Shown piece after piece: positions 1-10,179 of a stretch of DNA of 33,612 nt (position 1 is its first letter; each line of letters begins with the position of its first letter). The position numbers were made by a program, and so were the translations under genes. Under the pieces are notes generated by a model. That model had not been told where the DNA came from, did not search any database, and saw only the letters and a program-made list of their open reading frames with translations. The DNA is taken from positions 1-33,612 of the IMG/VR virus record IMGVR_UViG_3300021247_000478. The stretch is one strand, 5' to 3'. This stretch comes from a virus.

Positions 1-1516
1 TTAACTGAACAGTTTTGTTTGCTGCAGATATTTGAGGAAAGCCTTCTGAGTACATTGTTTTAATTGGTACAAAATAATCGTATCCATCAACATTAATAAT
101 AATATCATAAAACTTAATCTGTATGTTGTTGTTTATATAGTTAACAATAATACTATTTTTATTATTTTCGTTAAATGCATCATCGTAGTCAAACAGTGAT
201 ATTGTTCCTGTAGATGCTAATAGTTGCCCAACAGGAAGACCGTTAGATCCAAGATCTCCTGCTGTCTTCTTAACACTAAAATCAGAAACCTTATCTGATA
301 GATCTACACATAGTCGTGGCGATAACTCAATTAAATCAAAGGTTGAATCTGCCTTGTTCATTGTGTCTACGACTATTCTTAAGCCCTGGATATATGCAAA
401 CTCTCTGTAAGACACAGACTTATTTGCTGCATTGTTATATTTAATTGGTGATGTTAAATCTGTTGCAAAGTTAGTAAGTCTACTCACTGTCTCTTCTTCT
501 AGATACCATCCATAAGACGGAACAAAAGTTTCGTAGTTTCCATTAAACCAAATATGATAAGTTCCAATATCTAAATCATTTTCTTTGATTAAATAAGCAT
601 ACCCCTTTAAAGATTTTTCTGGCAAAAACTCAGTCTGAGAATATTCTTCTGCTTTTATAAAAACATCTTTATATCTTTCTGGAACAATAAGTCCATAGGC
701 TAACTCAACATACCCATCAGATTTAATTACTGACGACCCATCTTTACGGGTTGATGCCTTGTTAAAATTAACCATATCTACCCAATTATTATTTTCTAGG
801 TATTGAACTTTCCAGTTAACTGGGGTTGTCTTATTTGCATCTCCATATAGTGGATCAGTAATTGATCCAGAAGGACCTTTAAATGGTCCAAGGTCTACAC
901 TTCCAACATTTGTCTGCATCTTAATAACAACTCTATTTGCTGGAACACTGTTTTTATAAACAACATATGGAGCAGCGTCCTCAATGAAATAAGAGCCATT
1001 GACAAGTTTGTTTGCAATGCCTCGTTCTAAATTACCTTCAGTTCTATAAGATGTCCAATACTTAAAAATATCATTTTTATCTGCCATGTAGTATCTTGGT
1101 CTTTTAGCCATCTCTACATTAGTATTGTGTAAAAATTTTGAGTTCAAATAACTTGCTTTGTTAATTCCAGATCTTGGCCTAAACCTTTTAAAACAATCTT
1201 CTAAAGAATAAATCATTTTTACTTTATCTTTATTAGATATAAAAGACATAGGTTGATTAATGTCATCAAAGCCACCATCAATAGTTATATCGGCATCGGT
1301 TGCTCCAGTATAATAATTGGCAGCATCATTAATATCAAAAGACCCTGCAATATTTTTATATTTAGTTCCAGCAGCATCTGTTGGTCTATATCTATAATTA
1401 CCTATCTGCTTTATATTTTCTGCAATGTTCATATTCCATTCTGCAATTACAGCAGACTGACTTCTAACTACCGAAGAAGTTTGAAGAAAAGATTTTAGTT
1501 CATTATTAACAAACAT
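1..1516 (-). CDS. Minor tail / tail-tip protein, 3' end cut by window edge
   Basis: An open frame runs without a stop from an ATG at 1516 to base 1 (505 codons), so the protein continues beyond the window. The ATG overlaps the stop of the preceding distal-tail gene (TAATG), which indicates translational coupling and fixes the start. The N-terminus reads MFVNNELKSFLQTSS. The sequence is rich in Asn, Asp and aromatic residues, has no membrane segments or signal peptide, and looks like a beta-rich virion protein. I recognise no catalytic motif. Its position directly after tape measure and distal tail genes is where siphophages encode baseplate or tail-tip components, sometimes receptor-binding. 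The role is inferred from gene order alone. Confidence 0.75.
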   Translation of the reverse strand, partial: MFVNNELKSFLQTSSVVRSQSAVIAEWNMNIAENIKQIGNYRYRPTDAAGTKYKNIAGSFDINDAANYYTGATDADITIDGGFDDINQPMSFISNKDKVKMIYSLEDCFKRFRPRSGINKASYLNSKFLHNTNVEMAKRPRYYMADKNDIFKYWTSYRTEGNLERGIANKLVNGSYFIEDAAPYVVYKNSVPANRVVIKMQTNVGSVDLGPFKGPSGSITDPLYGDANKTTPVNWKVQYLENNNWVDMVNFNKASTRKDGSSVIKSDGYVELAYGLIVPERYKDVFIKAEEYSQTEFLPEKSLKGYAYLIKENDLDIGTYHIWFNGNYETFVPSYGWYLEEETVSRLTNFATDLTSPIKYNNAANKSVSYREFAYIQGLRIVVDTMNKADSTFDLIELSPRLCVDLSDKVSDFSVKKTAGDLGSNGLPVGQLLASTGTISLFDYDDAFNENNKNSIIVNYINNNIQIKFYDIIINVDGYDYFVPIKTMYSEGFPQISAANKTVQL

Positions 1517-2157
1517 TATGCTTCTTCCAGCGTAACAGATATATTCCAGAGATCGTGATTAGATCCTCCACGTTTTTCAACAGAGTATGAAAAATCCGCA
1601 AAGAACATTTCCATTAATTGACTATATTGTTGTAGATGTCCATAAGGGTTATCGTACTTATCAAAGTTTGAGTACTTATCGTATGACAGATAAACCCAAA
1701 ATGAACCTTGATGGTTTTCATACCAATCAAGAAGTTCAACGCCTCCTGCTCCTGCGTCAGAGGTATACTCTAAAGAGTTGTTTCCTGAGTGTGGAGATTT
1801 TCCAGTTGAAGAATTAAAGTCTGAATTTGTAGAATGAGATCTAGAAGGAAGCATTGTCCAACTTGTAGACAGAGTTAACTTATCTGCTATGTGTGTAGAA
1901 CGCATTCTGCCATTAATCATTCTTTCTCTTTTTTCAATTCTTGTTGGGGTAAAAGAAAGTGGTGTTCTTCCATCATCAGAGAGAATCAAGAACTGATTAA
2001 ACAATTTTGTATTTTGTTCAGACCCAGTATTTGAATTTACCTCATAGCCATTTGGTATATATAGACCATCTACAAGAGTTCCAGAGTTGTCTGCCCAAAG
2101 CATGCCTTGTGGCCTAGCATACTTCTTTCTACCTAGCATATAGTTTGCAGATGTCAT
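1516..2157 (-). CDS. Distal tail (Dit-like) / minor tail protein
   Basis: A 213-aa protein encoded immediately after the tape measure gene; its ATG overlaps the tape measure stop as TAATG. In siphophages this slot normally holds the distal tail protein, which forms the hexameric hub joining tail tube to tip. The size, the Tyr/Trp-rich C-terminal half (a WVYLSYDKYSNFDKYD stretch near residues 152-167) and the lack of signal or membrane segments fit that role. No diagnostic motif was recognised, so the name rests on synteny. It could instead be another small minor tail protein. Confidence 0.65.
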   Translation of the reverse strand: MTSANYMLGRKKYARPQGMLWADNSGTLVDGLYIPNGYEVNSNTGSEQNTKLFNQFLILSDDGRTPLSFTPTRIEKRERMINGRMRSTHIADKLTLSTSWTMLPSRSHSTNSDFNSSTGKSPHSGNNSLEYTSDAGAGGVELLDWYENHQGSFWVYLSYDKYSNFDKYDNPYGHLQQYSQLMEMFFADFSYSVEKRGGSNHDLWNISVTLEEA

Positions 2158-5100
2158 TATTGTCTAACCCCCCTGAGTCTTTGCGAGTCTATTTGCTTAA
2201 TCTGAGTCATAACTGTTCTTGCAATCTCATTTGGATTAGCGTCAGACTTAACATTAACACTTAGATTATAAGTATACACTGATCCTCCAACAGTTTCTCC
2301 ATTATTCATTGCCTTAAGATTTTCTACACCATGCTGATTAACAGCATACTTGCTCATAATAAATTCTCCTGGGGTTAGCATTGCTGGCACTGTATCTGCA
2401 CCACGAGCAAAGCCTCCTGTTGCAAAATATTTAGGAACAACGCCACCCATGTTTAGATATCCCAGCGCTCCCTTACGAAGAGCGACAACATCTTGTGAAG
2501 ATATAGGCTTAATTTCTGCAATATCTTTCATCATTTGTACTGTTGCTTTTTCTGCACCGTATGTATTCCCACGACTAATCATTCCCTGAATTACTTTTTG
2601 TTGATCTGTAGCAATTGCCTGTTGATCTGTATTTAAAGGTGTTGGTGGTGGTGGTGTTTTCTTTTGATTAGCACCGCCTGAGCCTCCTCCGCCTGCACCT
2701 GCTGCAGCAGCAGCATTTGCAGCCTCAATAGCAGCCAAAACCTTTTTCCATGCAGCCTCTATGCTAAGAACTCCTGTTGCTACATCGTCCATTACTCCAA
2801 GCATATGTGCTTCTCCAAGCCATTCTGTAACTGCCTCTGTAGCAGTTTTTACAGTGTCCCACTGAGACTTTGTTTGACCAACTTTATTTGTTACATTATT
2901 AATTGCATAGGTCATATCTTTATTATATTTATCAATAATTCTTTGCATATCTCCAAGAATTGTTTCTTGCACCTTTGCTTTATCATTAAGAGCCTTGAGT
3001 GTTGTCTGTTCTGCAAGATATATAGCATCTTCTTTTTGCACAATAAGATCTTGTAATTGAACTCTGGTATATTTTTGACCATTAATTTCAACTTGAATTG
3101 CAGCCAAATCTTTTTCTTTTTGTAGTTCAAGTGCGTTCTTTTGCTTTCCAAGATTAGAAATAAAGTTTTCTTGTGAGTTTTGTGAAGCGCTTGCTCTCAT
3201 GTCTTGAGCAATTTTTGCTGCTGCACCAATGTCACCAGAAGATAGGGCTCCAGCAAGATCTGTTTGTTGTTTTTGTTGGTCAATGAGTTGCTGATTAACT
3301 TTCTTAACATCTTCCAGTGCAGCAATCTGTTCATCAATTGCCTTGGTGCGTTCTCCATAGGCCTTGTTTATTTTGTCTTCTTCTCTACCAATTAAATCAA
3401 GACCACGATTATATAGAGAAACTTCTTCTTGAATTGCATCTATTCTATCTTGCTCTACTTGAACTGCTTCTCTTGCTTTATCTACAGACTCTTGCTGCTT
3501 ATCAATAACTTCCTGATATTGTTCTGGAGTGTATCCACGCATCTTTGTAAAATCTGCCATTGCATTTTGTTTAATAATTGCTTCTTGTGCAGCAAAATAT
3601 TGATCCATTACATCTGCTGCTGTTTCTTTATCTTGAGCATCTTGGAACGCTAATACCTTTAGTGTTTTTGCTAATTCCTTAACACTGCCATCTGCCTTTT
3701 TAGCGCTAGAAATAAAGTTCTTCCAGTCAGTACTACCAACCTTTTCTGCAGCAATAGCAGTGGTTAATGCCTCATTGCCAAGAATTTCAGTAATCTTTGC
3801 AGCAGATACCCCTGCCCCTACTAATTTGTTATATGCGGTGACTTGCTCTCCAGCATTTTTTGTAACCTGTTGTTGTTGATCTACAAAACTACCTAGTTCA
3901 ACTTCCTTTGTAAACTTTTGAATTGCTTGTCCAAGATCACCAAACTTTAATTTGCCATCCTTAGTAAATGTAAATAGTCTCTTTTCGATCTTTTTAAATG
4001 TTACTGCATCAAGTCCGCCTACAATGTCGATAAAGCCCTGTGTAGCACCTGCTGCACGTAGAAGTTCGTCTGTGCCCTTAAAGCCCTTCATATCGCCTTT
4101 CAGCGCTGCTATAAAGCCCTTTACGCCCTTAGTAGCATCGATAGAGTTATTGCGTACTAACTTTAACTTCTTTAGTAGATCATCAACAAATGCGTATGGT
4201 TTATCTGCAGTTCCTCCGCCATCATTTACATTTTTTGTCCCGTCAGGCACGGGGGAATCTTTGGTTACCTTTCCACCACCTTCGATGGCTTTCTTTAGTC
4301 TTTCTACAGAACCCTTTGCATTATCAAGATTCTTTTTATAAGTTTCAAGATCTTTGCTTCCATTTTTCTTTGCTCTATTATATTTTTCTTGTGCATTTCT
4401 TAATCTTTCTGTTGAGTTTGAATATTCTAGTTGATATCTTAATGCGTCAGATATTCCAGTAAGATTTGCTACAAACTCAACCTTTTCCTTATAGGTTTTA
4501 CCATCCATCTCACTTAAAATAGTATCTAGTTGTAAAATATCTGTTGCTGATAAACTTCCATTAGCATAACCAATAAGAACTTCTGTTCTCATATTCTTTG
4601 GCAAATTCTTTGTTACAGTCTCCTTAAGTAGTTTTGCAACTCTCTTATTTGTTTTTTCTAATGATTTAAATGTTGTATCTGCCATATCAGCGATTGCTGC
4701 TTGAGAAGCCTTACCACTTGGATCAACTTTATCAAGAGATACTACAAGATCATCTGTTGCTTTTTTAATATTTCTAAAGTTAACCATCTGTGCTTCATAT
4801 GCAGCATTGTATTGATCAACTGTTATTTTGCCATCAACGTACATTCCATTAAGAATAGCAAGAGAGTTTTTTTGATCTTCCAGTGCAAGAGTTAAGCCTA
4901 CTGTTGCAAACTTAGTATTTTTAATTTGTGTTTCTTTGCTCTTTGCAACCTCTGCATTATATCCGTAGTAATCAACATTACCTTGTGCGTCTGTTTGGAG
5001 TTGAGGCGGTTTAATCTGATCAATCTTTCTTTGAATTACTGAAAGACTAGTTTCAGATGCTTTGCTTAAATAATTAATTCTTGCATCAATAGACAACGGT

Positions 5101-8100
5101 TCCTTGGTTATATCCTTGCCATCTTTATTAAGAAGTTCTTGAACTTTGCCCTTAAGTTTAATTTCACTAACCCCAGAAAGTTCTGCTGCAGCCTTAATGT
5201 TTGCTGCAATATCTGCAGGGGCAAGACCAAATGTTGCTGCTCTTTGTGCAACATCTCTTGCAGTTACATCTAGTGCATTTTTCTTTCCCATTCTTCCAGA
5301 AATCTGTGCACCAACTGTTTTACCTTCTTCTTGATAGAACTTTCTAAAGTTTGCTGCCTTAGCAAGATCTGCGTCAATAAATCTCTTATCTCCAACACGG
5401 TTAAACTGTCTTTCTGCAGGAAGCGCTTTATCTCCAACATATCTTGAATATGCATTAATAGATTCAATGTTTCCAAGTCTTGCTTCTGCTTCTTTCTTCC
5501 CTGCATTTTCTAAATCCTTGATATATTCTTGTTGTTTCTTTCTTAAGAAGAAGAACCCTGCTGCTACCGCAGCAACTCCAGCAACTGCAAGACCAACTGG
5601 GTTAGTTAAAAGTGGAAGGGCCATTGCAAGAGATTGAAGCCCCATGACTGCAGGCGCTGCAGCCTGTGCCAATTGTCCAACTGGTCCTGGCATCATTGAT
5701 GCAGCCATCATTGCACCTGATGCAACCATTCCTCCACGCATTGCTTGTCCTGATATTGCTGAAGCCTTAGCCTTAAGTGGCTGGGCCTTAAAGTTTTGAT
5801 ATGCCCCAGAAAGTTTTCCACGCATAGATTGCTTTGGCATTGGTCCAATCATGGTATCTGATATTCCTGGTGCTGGAGTAAATCCTTCTGGAAGCACAGA
5901 CATACCACTATTATTTCCAGTACCTGCAGGAACAAGAAGTCCAGAGGCTGTTTGTTCAAATTGTGTTACCGCTCCATTTGCAACCTTGGCTGCTGCTGCA
6001 GCAACTGCACCAGATCTTTTTTCCATTCCAACAATAAGTCCATTATCAATATCCTGACCAGTTTGATCAGTAAATCTTGATGGTGATTCAGTTCCTGCAC
6101 CCTTTGCAACTGCTCCGACTGCAACTCTACCAACTTGCATTGCTTGTTGCTCAATAAGAATCTGTCCTTCTTTAAATATTGCACCATCTTTAAGTTGTTG
6201 CATAACTTGCTGTTCAATGTCAGATCCTGCACCTGCTTTTTTACGTAAGAATGGTTCTACATAAGTTTGTGTTGGAGCAGAGTATGGTATGTGTGCAAAC
6301 TGGAAAGACTTAGGATAATCTTCTGGCTGATTCATTCCACGCATTGCAAGTTCTGAAGAGAATGACTTCTTAATCTGATCCTTATAACTTAATCCAAATC
6401 TTTCTGTAGATGCTCTCTTAACAATATTTTGTCCAGCCTCATTTACCGAAAGTTCAACTCTTTGTAGATTTTGTTGTGTTAAATCACTTTCTAATGGAGC
6501 CAATAGTTTTCTCACAGCAATAGACATTGACTTTAGATCGGAGGAGGCAATCTGTCCATTTGCAGCCATCTCTTCTAGGCTTTTAATAATGAGCGGATAT
6601 TGAGTTTGTCCAACTTGTGCAATGTTAGTTACATCATCTGTAACTCCCTGCTTAAATATGTCAAAGATTGTATCTAGGGTTGGAGTAAGGTTTTCTCCAA
6701 ACTTACGATAGTTTGCTTGTGTTACACGAATGCCTTCTTCCATCATCATGGCTGTTTTGATTGATGCTGCAAAAGAAGCCTTTGCTTCCTCGTTCATCAT
6801 AAGCCATTCTCTATCCATTCCAAAACCACCAGGTGTGTTTCCTGGTGCCATCATTGCAACTGGAGAATACCGTCTAGACTTAAATGTTCCACCAAGAACT
6901 GTTCCAGTAGTTGGAGTTAGTCCACCTGCAAAACCAGGAATATTTCCTGATACAAGTGCATTGACTAAATCTGGATTTCTTGCAACAGACTTTGCTGGAA
7001 TGATTGCCTCTCCATTTGAAACTCTTGCAATAATAGAATCTGATGTCCCAGTTCCAGGACCACTAATAACTCCACCATCAGCATATCTCTTTGGCTGTCT
7101 AGATTGTGGAACCATCATTCCTGGATTATTAATTGCAAATGAGTTTGCTGCAGCAGTTGCACTTAAGTATGCATTACGCAGATTGTTAACTGCATCTGCT
7201 TCAATTGTAAATCGTTGTGTTAGTCTTGCGTGAACCTGATCAAGTGAGTGAGCAACTGCCTCTGCCTGCATCTGCTCACTAGTAAGATATTGAGTTTGAT
7301 CACCAAGAAACTTAGACTGACCGCTTAGTCTTAGATACCCATTTCTAATTAATCCAAACAACTTTAACATTTGTCCACCAAAGTTAGCAATAAGACCAAC
7401 AAGCATTAGTACTACTGGACCAACACCAGCAAATAGTGTAACAAGTGTTGTTACTACTTTCTTACTTCCATCTGAAAGATTGTTGAACTTATCTGCAATC
7501 TTTGTAAAAAATTCTATTATAGGTGTAACAACCTTAAGGAATGCTTCTCCTACTGGAGCAAGAGATGCTCTTAGTGCCTCAAGTGATGCCTTGAACTTTG
7601 TTGCAGCATTTTCCTCAATTGCATTTAATTCTTTGTTTGCAATTGCTGCCAAATCTTGTGATGACATCTTAACAAGTTCTAAAGCATTTGCTGCTTGAGA
7701 TCCTGATCTAGCAATATTATCAAAGAGCGCTGAAACTCTTGCAAACTGAAACTTTCCAAATAGTTGTTCAAGAATTCTTTGTCTTGCAAGCGGTGTAAGT
7801 TGTTTCATCGCATCTGCAAGGTCAAGAACGGTACGCATAATGTTTCCTTCGTTCTTCATTGTCATTGCATTTAGATCAATGTTAACGCTGGCAAGCATTT
7901 CTTTTGCTGCCTTGCTTGGGTTAATAATAGATGCAAGTGCGGACTTCAAACCATTTGCTGCTTCAGCAGCATTAACACCACCCTCTTGCATTGCTGCAAG
8001 GAACACTGACATGTCCTTGATGTCTCCACCAAGACCTTGAATAACTGGTGCCACTCTTGGAATTGCATCTGTTAAGTTTTGAAGGCTTACTACAGATTGG

Positions 8101-9083
8101 TTTTCAACTGCGTTAAGGAAGTTGATTGATTCTGAAAGTTGATCGCTATTCATTTTAAAGGCTGTTTGAATTGCAATAGTTGCAGATAGCGCCTGTTGCT
8201 TATCTACTTCACCAAGTACAGAAAGTCTAGTTGCTGCCTTTACTTGTTCTTCAAGTTTTCTTCCAGAAAAACCTGCTGCTGCAGCATCTGCTGCAAGAGA
8301 CATTGTGTCTGCAATAGCAACGCCATACTTTGTAAACTCTTCTGCAAGACCACGAATAACTGTTATATTTGCTTGTGTTTCTGAAGGCAGCGTAAACAGA
8401 TCTCCGTATACTCTCTTAAATCTAATTACCTGCTTTTCAAGATCCATGAAAGCCTTAGATGCAGTAGAACCAAATATACTAAGTGGAATAGTAAAACCAA
8501 CCATCAACTGACGGCCTGCCCACTGAGTATTCTTACCAAAGTTAATTAAGTTAGTTGTTCCTTGTGCTAACAGTTGATTAAACAATTGCTGCTTTTGAGC
8601 AGCCATCATTGTCTTAGTTCCCAGATTTTCCATATCAAGAGCAAGTGGTGTAACGGCAATAGCCTTCATTGCTCCAGAGGCATCTCTGCCCATCTTAATA
8701 TATTGTGTCTGTAACTTTCTTACACGCTCTTCAGCAACCTTGTTTATTGTTTCAAACTCAGTTTTAAATACCTTGCCAAAAGTTTTAGAGGAGGCTACCC
8801 CGTATCTAAAATACTCACGCATTGAAAATTTGTTCTTCTCAAGCGACGTTGTAAATGATTCGGCAGATGTTTTGATTGTCTGCATACGAGCAGCAAATTG
8901 ACCTGTAGCATTAATTGAGTTAACAAATTCTTGCTGCAGGTTTCTTTGTGCTATCGCTGCTGATGCAGACGATTTTGCTATTTGATTATGGAACTGTGAG
9001 ATCTGCCTCTGTAGATTTTTTAATTCACCTAGGGCTGCAGACGTGTCAATATTAACGCTGATATTAGCATTAACATCTGACAT
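2157..9083 (-). CDS. Tail tape measure protein
   Basis: At 2308 aa this is the longest gene in the window. Tape measure proteins set tail length and travel through the tube into the host during DNA entry. The N-terminal ~500 residues are helical with the typical phage TMP core (a region around AEEFTKYGVAIADTMSLAADA). Hydrophobic, probably membrane-active segments lie near residues 539-571 and 1110-1181. Predicted coiled coil occurs near 1858-1895, and a Gly/Pro-rich linker with a PPPP run is at about 2121-2148. A motif ending in NGEAIIP or PGEFIM after a YADGG or YFATGG element appears twice (about 666-700 and 2219-2245). The start is supported by AAAGAGGTGAG just upstream. At roughly 0.15 nm per residue the tail would be about 340 nm long. 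Confidence 0.95.
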   Translation of the reverse strand: MSDVNANISVNIDTSAALGELKNLQRQISQFHNQIAKSSASAAIAQRNLQQEFVNSINATGQFAARMQTIKTSAESFTTSLEKNKFSMREYFRYGVASSKTFGKVFKTEFETINKVAEERVRKLQTQYIKMGRDASGAMKAIAVTPLALDMENLGTKTMMAAQKQQLFNQLLAQGTTNLINFGKNTQWAGRQLMVGFTIPLSIFGSTASKAFMDLEKQVIRFKRVYGDLFTLPSETQANITVIRGLAEEFTKYGVAIADTMSLAADAAAAGFSGRKLEEQVKAATRLSVLGEVDKQQALSATIAIQTAFKMNSDQLSESINFLNAVENQSVVSLQNLTDAIPRVAPVIQGLGGDIKDMSVFLAAMQEGGVNAAEAANGLKSALASIINPSKAAKEMLASVNIDLNAMTMKNEGNIMRTVLDLADAMKQLTPLARQRILEQLFGKFQFARVSALFDNIARSGSQAANALELVKMSSQDLAAIANKELNAIEENAATKFKASLEALRASLAPVGEAFLKVVTPIIEFFTKIADKFNNLSDGSKKVVTTLVTLFAGVGPVVLMLVGLIANFGGQMLKLFGLIRNGYLRLSGQSKFLGDQTQYLTSEQMQAEAVAHSLDQVHARLTQRFTIEADAVNNLRNAYLSATAAANSFAINNPGMMVPQSRQPKRYADGGVISGPGTGTSDSIIARVSNGEAIIPAKSVARNPDLVNALVSGNIPGFAGGLTPTTGTVLGGTFKSRRYSPVAMMAPGNTPGGFGMDREWLMMNEEAKASFAASIKTAMMMEEGIRVTQANYRKFGENLTPTLDTIFDIFKQGVTDDVTNIAQVGQTQYPLIIKSLEEMAANGQIASSDLKSMSIAVRKLLAPLESDLTQQNLQRVELSVNEAGQNIVKRASTERFGLSYKDQIKKSFSSELAMRGMNQPEDYPKSFQFAHIPYSAPTQTYVEPFLRKKAGAGSDIEQQVMQQLKDGAIFKEGQILIEQQAMQVGRVAVGAVAKGAGTESPSRFTDQTGQDIDNGLIVGMEKRSGAVAAAAAKVANGAVTQFEQTASGLLVPAGTGNNSGMSVLPEGFTPAPGISDTMIGPMPKQSMRGKLSGAYQNFKAQPLKAKASAISGQAMRGGMVASGAMMAASMMPGPVGQLAQAAAPAVMGLQSLAMALPLLTNPVGLAVAGVAAVAAGFFFLRKKQQEYIKDLENAGKKEAEARLGNIESINAYSRYVGDKALPAERQFNRVGDKRFIDADLAKAANFRKFYQEEGKTVGAQISGRMGKKNALDVTARDVAQRAATFGLAPADIAANIKAAAELSGVSEIKLKGKVQELLNKDGKDITKEPLSIDARINYLSKASETSLSVIQRKIDQIKPPQLQTDAQGNVDYYGYNAEVAKSKETQIKNTKFATVGLTLALEDQKNSLAILNGMYVDGKITVDQYNAAYEAQMVNFRNIKKATDDLVVSLDKVDPSGKASQAAIADMADTTFKSLEKTNKRVAKLLKETVTKNLPKNMRTEVLIGYANGSLSATDILQLDTILSEMDGKTYKEKVEFVANLTGISDALRYQLEYSNSTERLRNAQEKYNRAKKNGSKDLETYKKNLDNAKGSVERLKKAIEGGGKVTKDSPVPDGTKNVNDGGGTADKPYAFVDDLLKKLKLVRNNSIDATKGVKGFIAALKGDMKGFKGTDELLRAAGATQGFIDIVGGLDAVTFKKIEKRLFTFTKDGKLKFGDLGQAIQKFTKEVELGSFVDQQQQVTKNAGEQVTAYNKLVGAGVSAAKITEILGNEALTTAIAAEKVGSTDWKNFISSAKKADGSVKELAKTLKVLAFQDAQDKETAADVMDQYFAAQEAIIKQNAMADFTKMRGYTPEQYQEVIDKQQESVDKAREAVQVEQDRIDAIQEEVSLYNRGLDLIGREEDKINKAYGERTKAIDEQIAALEDVKKVNQQLIDQQKQQTDLAGALSSGDIGAAAKIAQDMRASASQNSQENFISNLGKQKNALELQKEKDLAAIQVEINGQKYTRVQLQDLIVQKEDAIYLAEQTTLKALNDKAKVQETILGDMQRIIDKYNKDMTYAINNVTNKVGQTKSQWDTVKTATEAVTEWLGEAHMLGVMDDVATGVLSIEAAWKKVLAAIEAANAAAAAGAGGGGSGGANQKKTPPPPTPLNTDQQAIATDQQKVIQGMISRGNTYGAEKATVQMMKDIAEIKPISSQDVVALRKGALGYLNMGGVVPKYFATGGFARGADTVPAMLTPGEFIMSKYAVNQHGVENLKAMNNGETVGGSVYTYNLSVNVKSDANPNEIARTVMTQIKQIDSQRLRGVRQ

Positions 9084-9102
9084 TCATTCTCACCTCTTTA
9101 TC

Positions 9103-9441
9103 TTATTCAGCGTTTGCTGATGCAAGGGCAGCGTTCAGGAATGAATCTTCGCCCAACTTAATTCCAGATGCAACATCCACAATCTTGTAAACGGTAGGAA
9201 GATCAATATTTGCTTCCAGCGCTGCTGCATCCTTTGCCAATTCTGGCTTATACTGCTCTAGTGCAATTTGTACACATTCCATTAGTACGGTCATTGACTT
9301 ATCATTGTCATCTGCGACCTGTGCGATTTTGTCGAACTTCTTCATAAATTTACGAAGCAAAGATACGCTGAGTGGCTTTAGAACAAGTTCTGTTCCGTCC
9401 ATAAGTGTTACCTTGTTTGCCTCATATACTGTTGTTGTCAT
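9103..9441 (-). CDS. Tail assembly chaperone, short form
   Basis: A 112-aa acidic helical protein between the long chaperone and the tape measure gene. It aligns along its length with the N-terminal ~95 residues of the 225-aa product encoded just upstream: both share a VY start region, a PL..R.FM..F block, an ECV.IA..Q..P.L.K block and a DL.T.YKI...A..IK block. Tail chaperones coat the tape measure during tail assembly. ATG follows GGAGGAAAATA. An extended -10 box lies 28-36 nt upstream of the start, giving the gene its own promoter. No frameshift extension is possible: only 19 nt separate its stop from the tape measure start. It therefore acts as the short gpG-like partner. Confidence 0.8.
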   Translation of the reverse strand: MTTTVYEANKVTLMDGTELVLKPLSVSLLRKFMKKFDKIAQVADDNDKSMTVLMECVQIALEQYKPELAKDAAALEANIDLPTVYKIVDVASGIKLGEDSFLNAALASANAE

Positions 9442-9468
9442 TATTTTCCTCCATCGGTTGACTTACTA

Positions 9469-9477
9469 ATTATAGCA
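9469..9477 (-). promoter_or_regulatory. Extended -10 promoter for short tail chaperone
   Basis: The minus strand reads TGCTATAAT, a perfect TGn extended -10. It lies between the long and short chaperone genes, followed by a leader of about 20 nt with a GGAGG ribosome binding site. No good -35 element was seen. The identical nonamer lies before the ribonucleotide reductase gene. Confidence 0.55.
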
Positions 9478-9486
9478 TGAAACAGC

Positions 9487-10164
9487 CTAATTTTTTGTAA
9501 AATCTTCATAGTCTAATCCCATACCAATTCCAAAACCTGCTTTGGTTGCATTGACACCCTGATAGTATAAAATATCGTCACTGTCTTTAGCCTTACCACC
9601 ACTAAATACTCTAGCCTTCATTTCTTCCCAAGGATCTGCTTTACCTGTTTCATCATCTAAATTAACACCCTGCATTGCAGCATCAAACTTTTTCTGCTGA
9701 TACTCAAGATCTCTTTTTGTAGATAGTAGTAATGTTAATTCTGGCATAGATAAAGATTCTTCTAGTTCTTCAAAGTTCTTCCATATTCCCGTCAAAAATG
9801 CTTCAGCCTCTAGTGCTGGCAAGTCTATCTCAGCCCAACTAGCACCTTCAGTGGACCCCTTAGTTTCTTCAGTCTTATTAGTTTTGATTTCTGCAGCAAA
9901 TTCAAGAATCTTATATAATGTTTTTAGGTCAAAAGAATTGGCAACATCGTCTTTGGTTTTATATAGGTCTGGAGCAAACTGTTTCATTGCAATAAATACA
10001 CACTCTACTACAAGATCCAAGGCAAGGTCCTGATCTTTTTCTTCTGAGACAAGAATAAAACTATCCATAAATTCTCTCATATATTTTATTTTTAATGGAT
10101 AAACTTTAATTAAATTATTATTGATATCTTCTACGTAGTCAGTGTTATATACTTTTTTGGCCAT
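9487..10164 (-). CDS. Tail assembly chaperone, long form
   Basis: A 225-aa protein directly after the tail tube gene. Residues 1-95 are paralogous to the 112-aa product downstream. Residues ~100-225 form an extra acidic domain containing a WAEIDLPALEAEAFL element, comparable in position to the T extension of gpGT chaperones. In most siphophages the long form arises by programmed frameshifting from the short gene; here it is one continuous frame. No Shine-Dalgarno precedes the ATG. Instead a TGGTATACT box ends 6 nt before the start codon, which predicts a leaderless mRNA. A terminator-like hairpin separates it from the tail tube gene. Confidence 0.8.
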   Translation of the reverse strand: MAKKVYNTDYVEDINNNLIKVYPLKIKYMREFMDSFILVSEEKDQDLALDLVVECVFIAMKQFAPDLYKTKDDVANSFDLKTLYKILEFAAEIKTNKTEETKGSTEGASWAEIDLPALEAEAFLTGIWKNFEELEESLSMPELTLLLSTKRDLEYQQKKFDAAMQGVNLDDETGKADPWEEMKARVFSGGKAKDSDDILYYQGVNATKAGFGIGMGLDYEDFTKN

Positions 10165-10170
10165 TTTATA

Positions 10171-10179
10171 AGTATACCA
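10171..10179 (-). promoter_or_regulatory. Extended -10 promoter giving a leaderless transcript
   Basis: The minus strand reads TGGTATACT, then six bases (TATAAA), then the ATG of the long chaperone. The spacing puts the expected transcription start at or within a base of the ATG, and no ribosome binding site is present. The same 12-mer TGGTATACTTAT lies before the pre-portal gene. Confidence 0.6.

Noticed and set aside
6730-7233. 167-aa plus-strand frame opposite the tape measure gene
   Set aside because: Long antisense frame caused by codon bias of the tape measure gene; no ribosome binding site, promoter or domain pattern.
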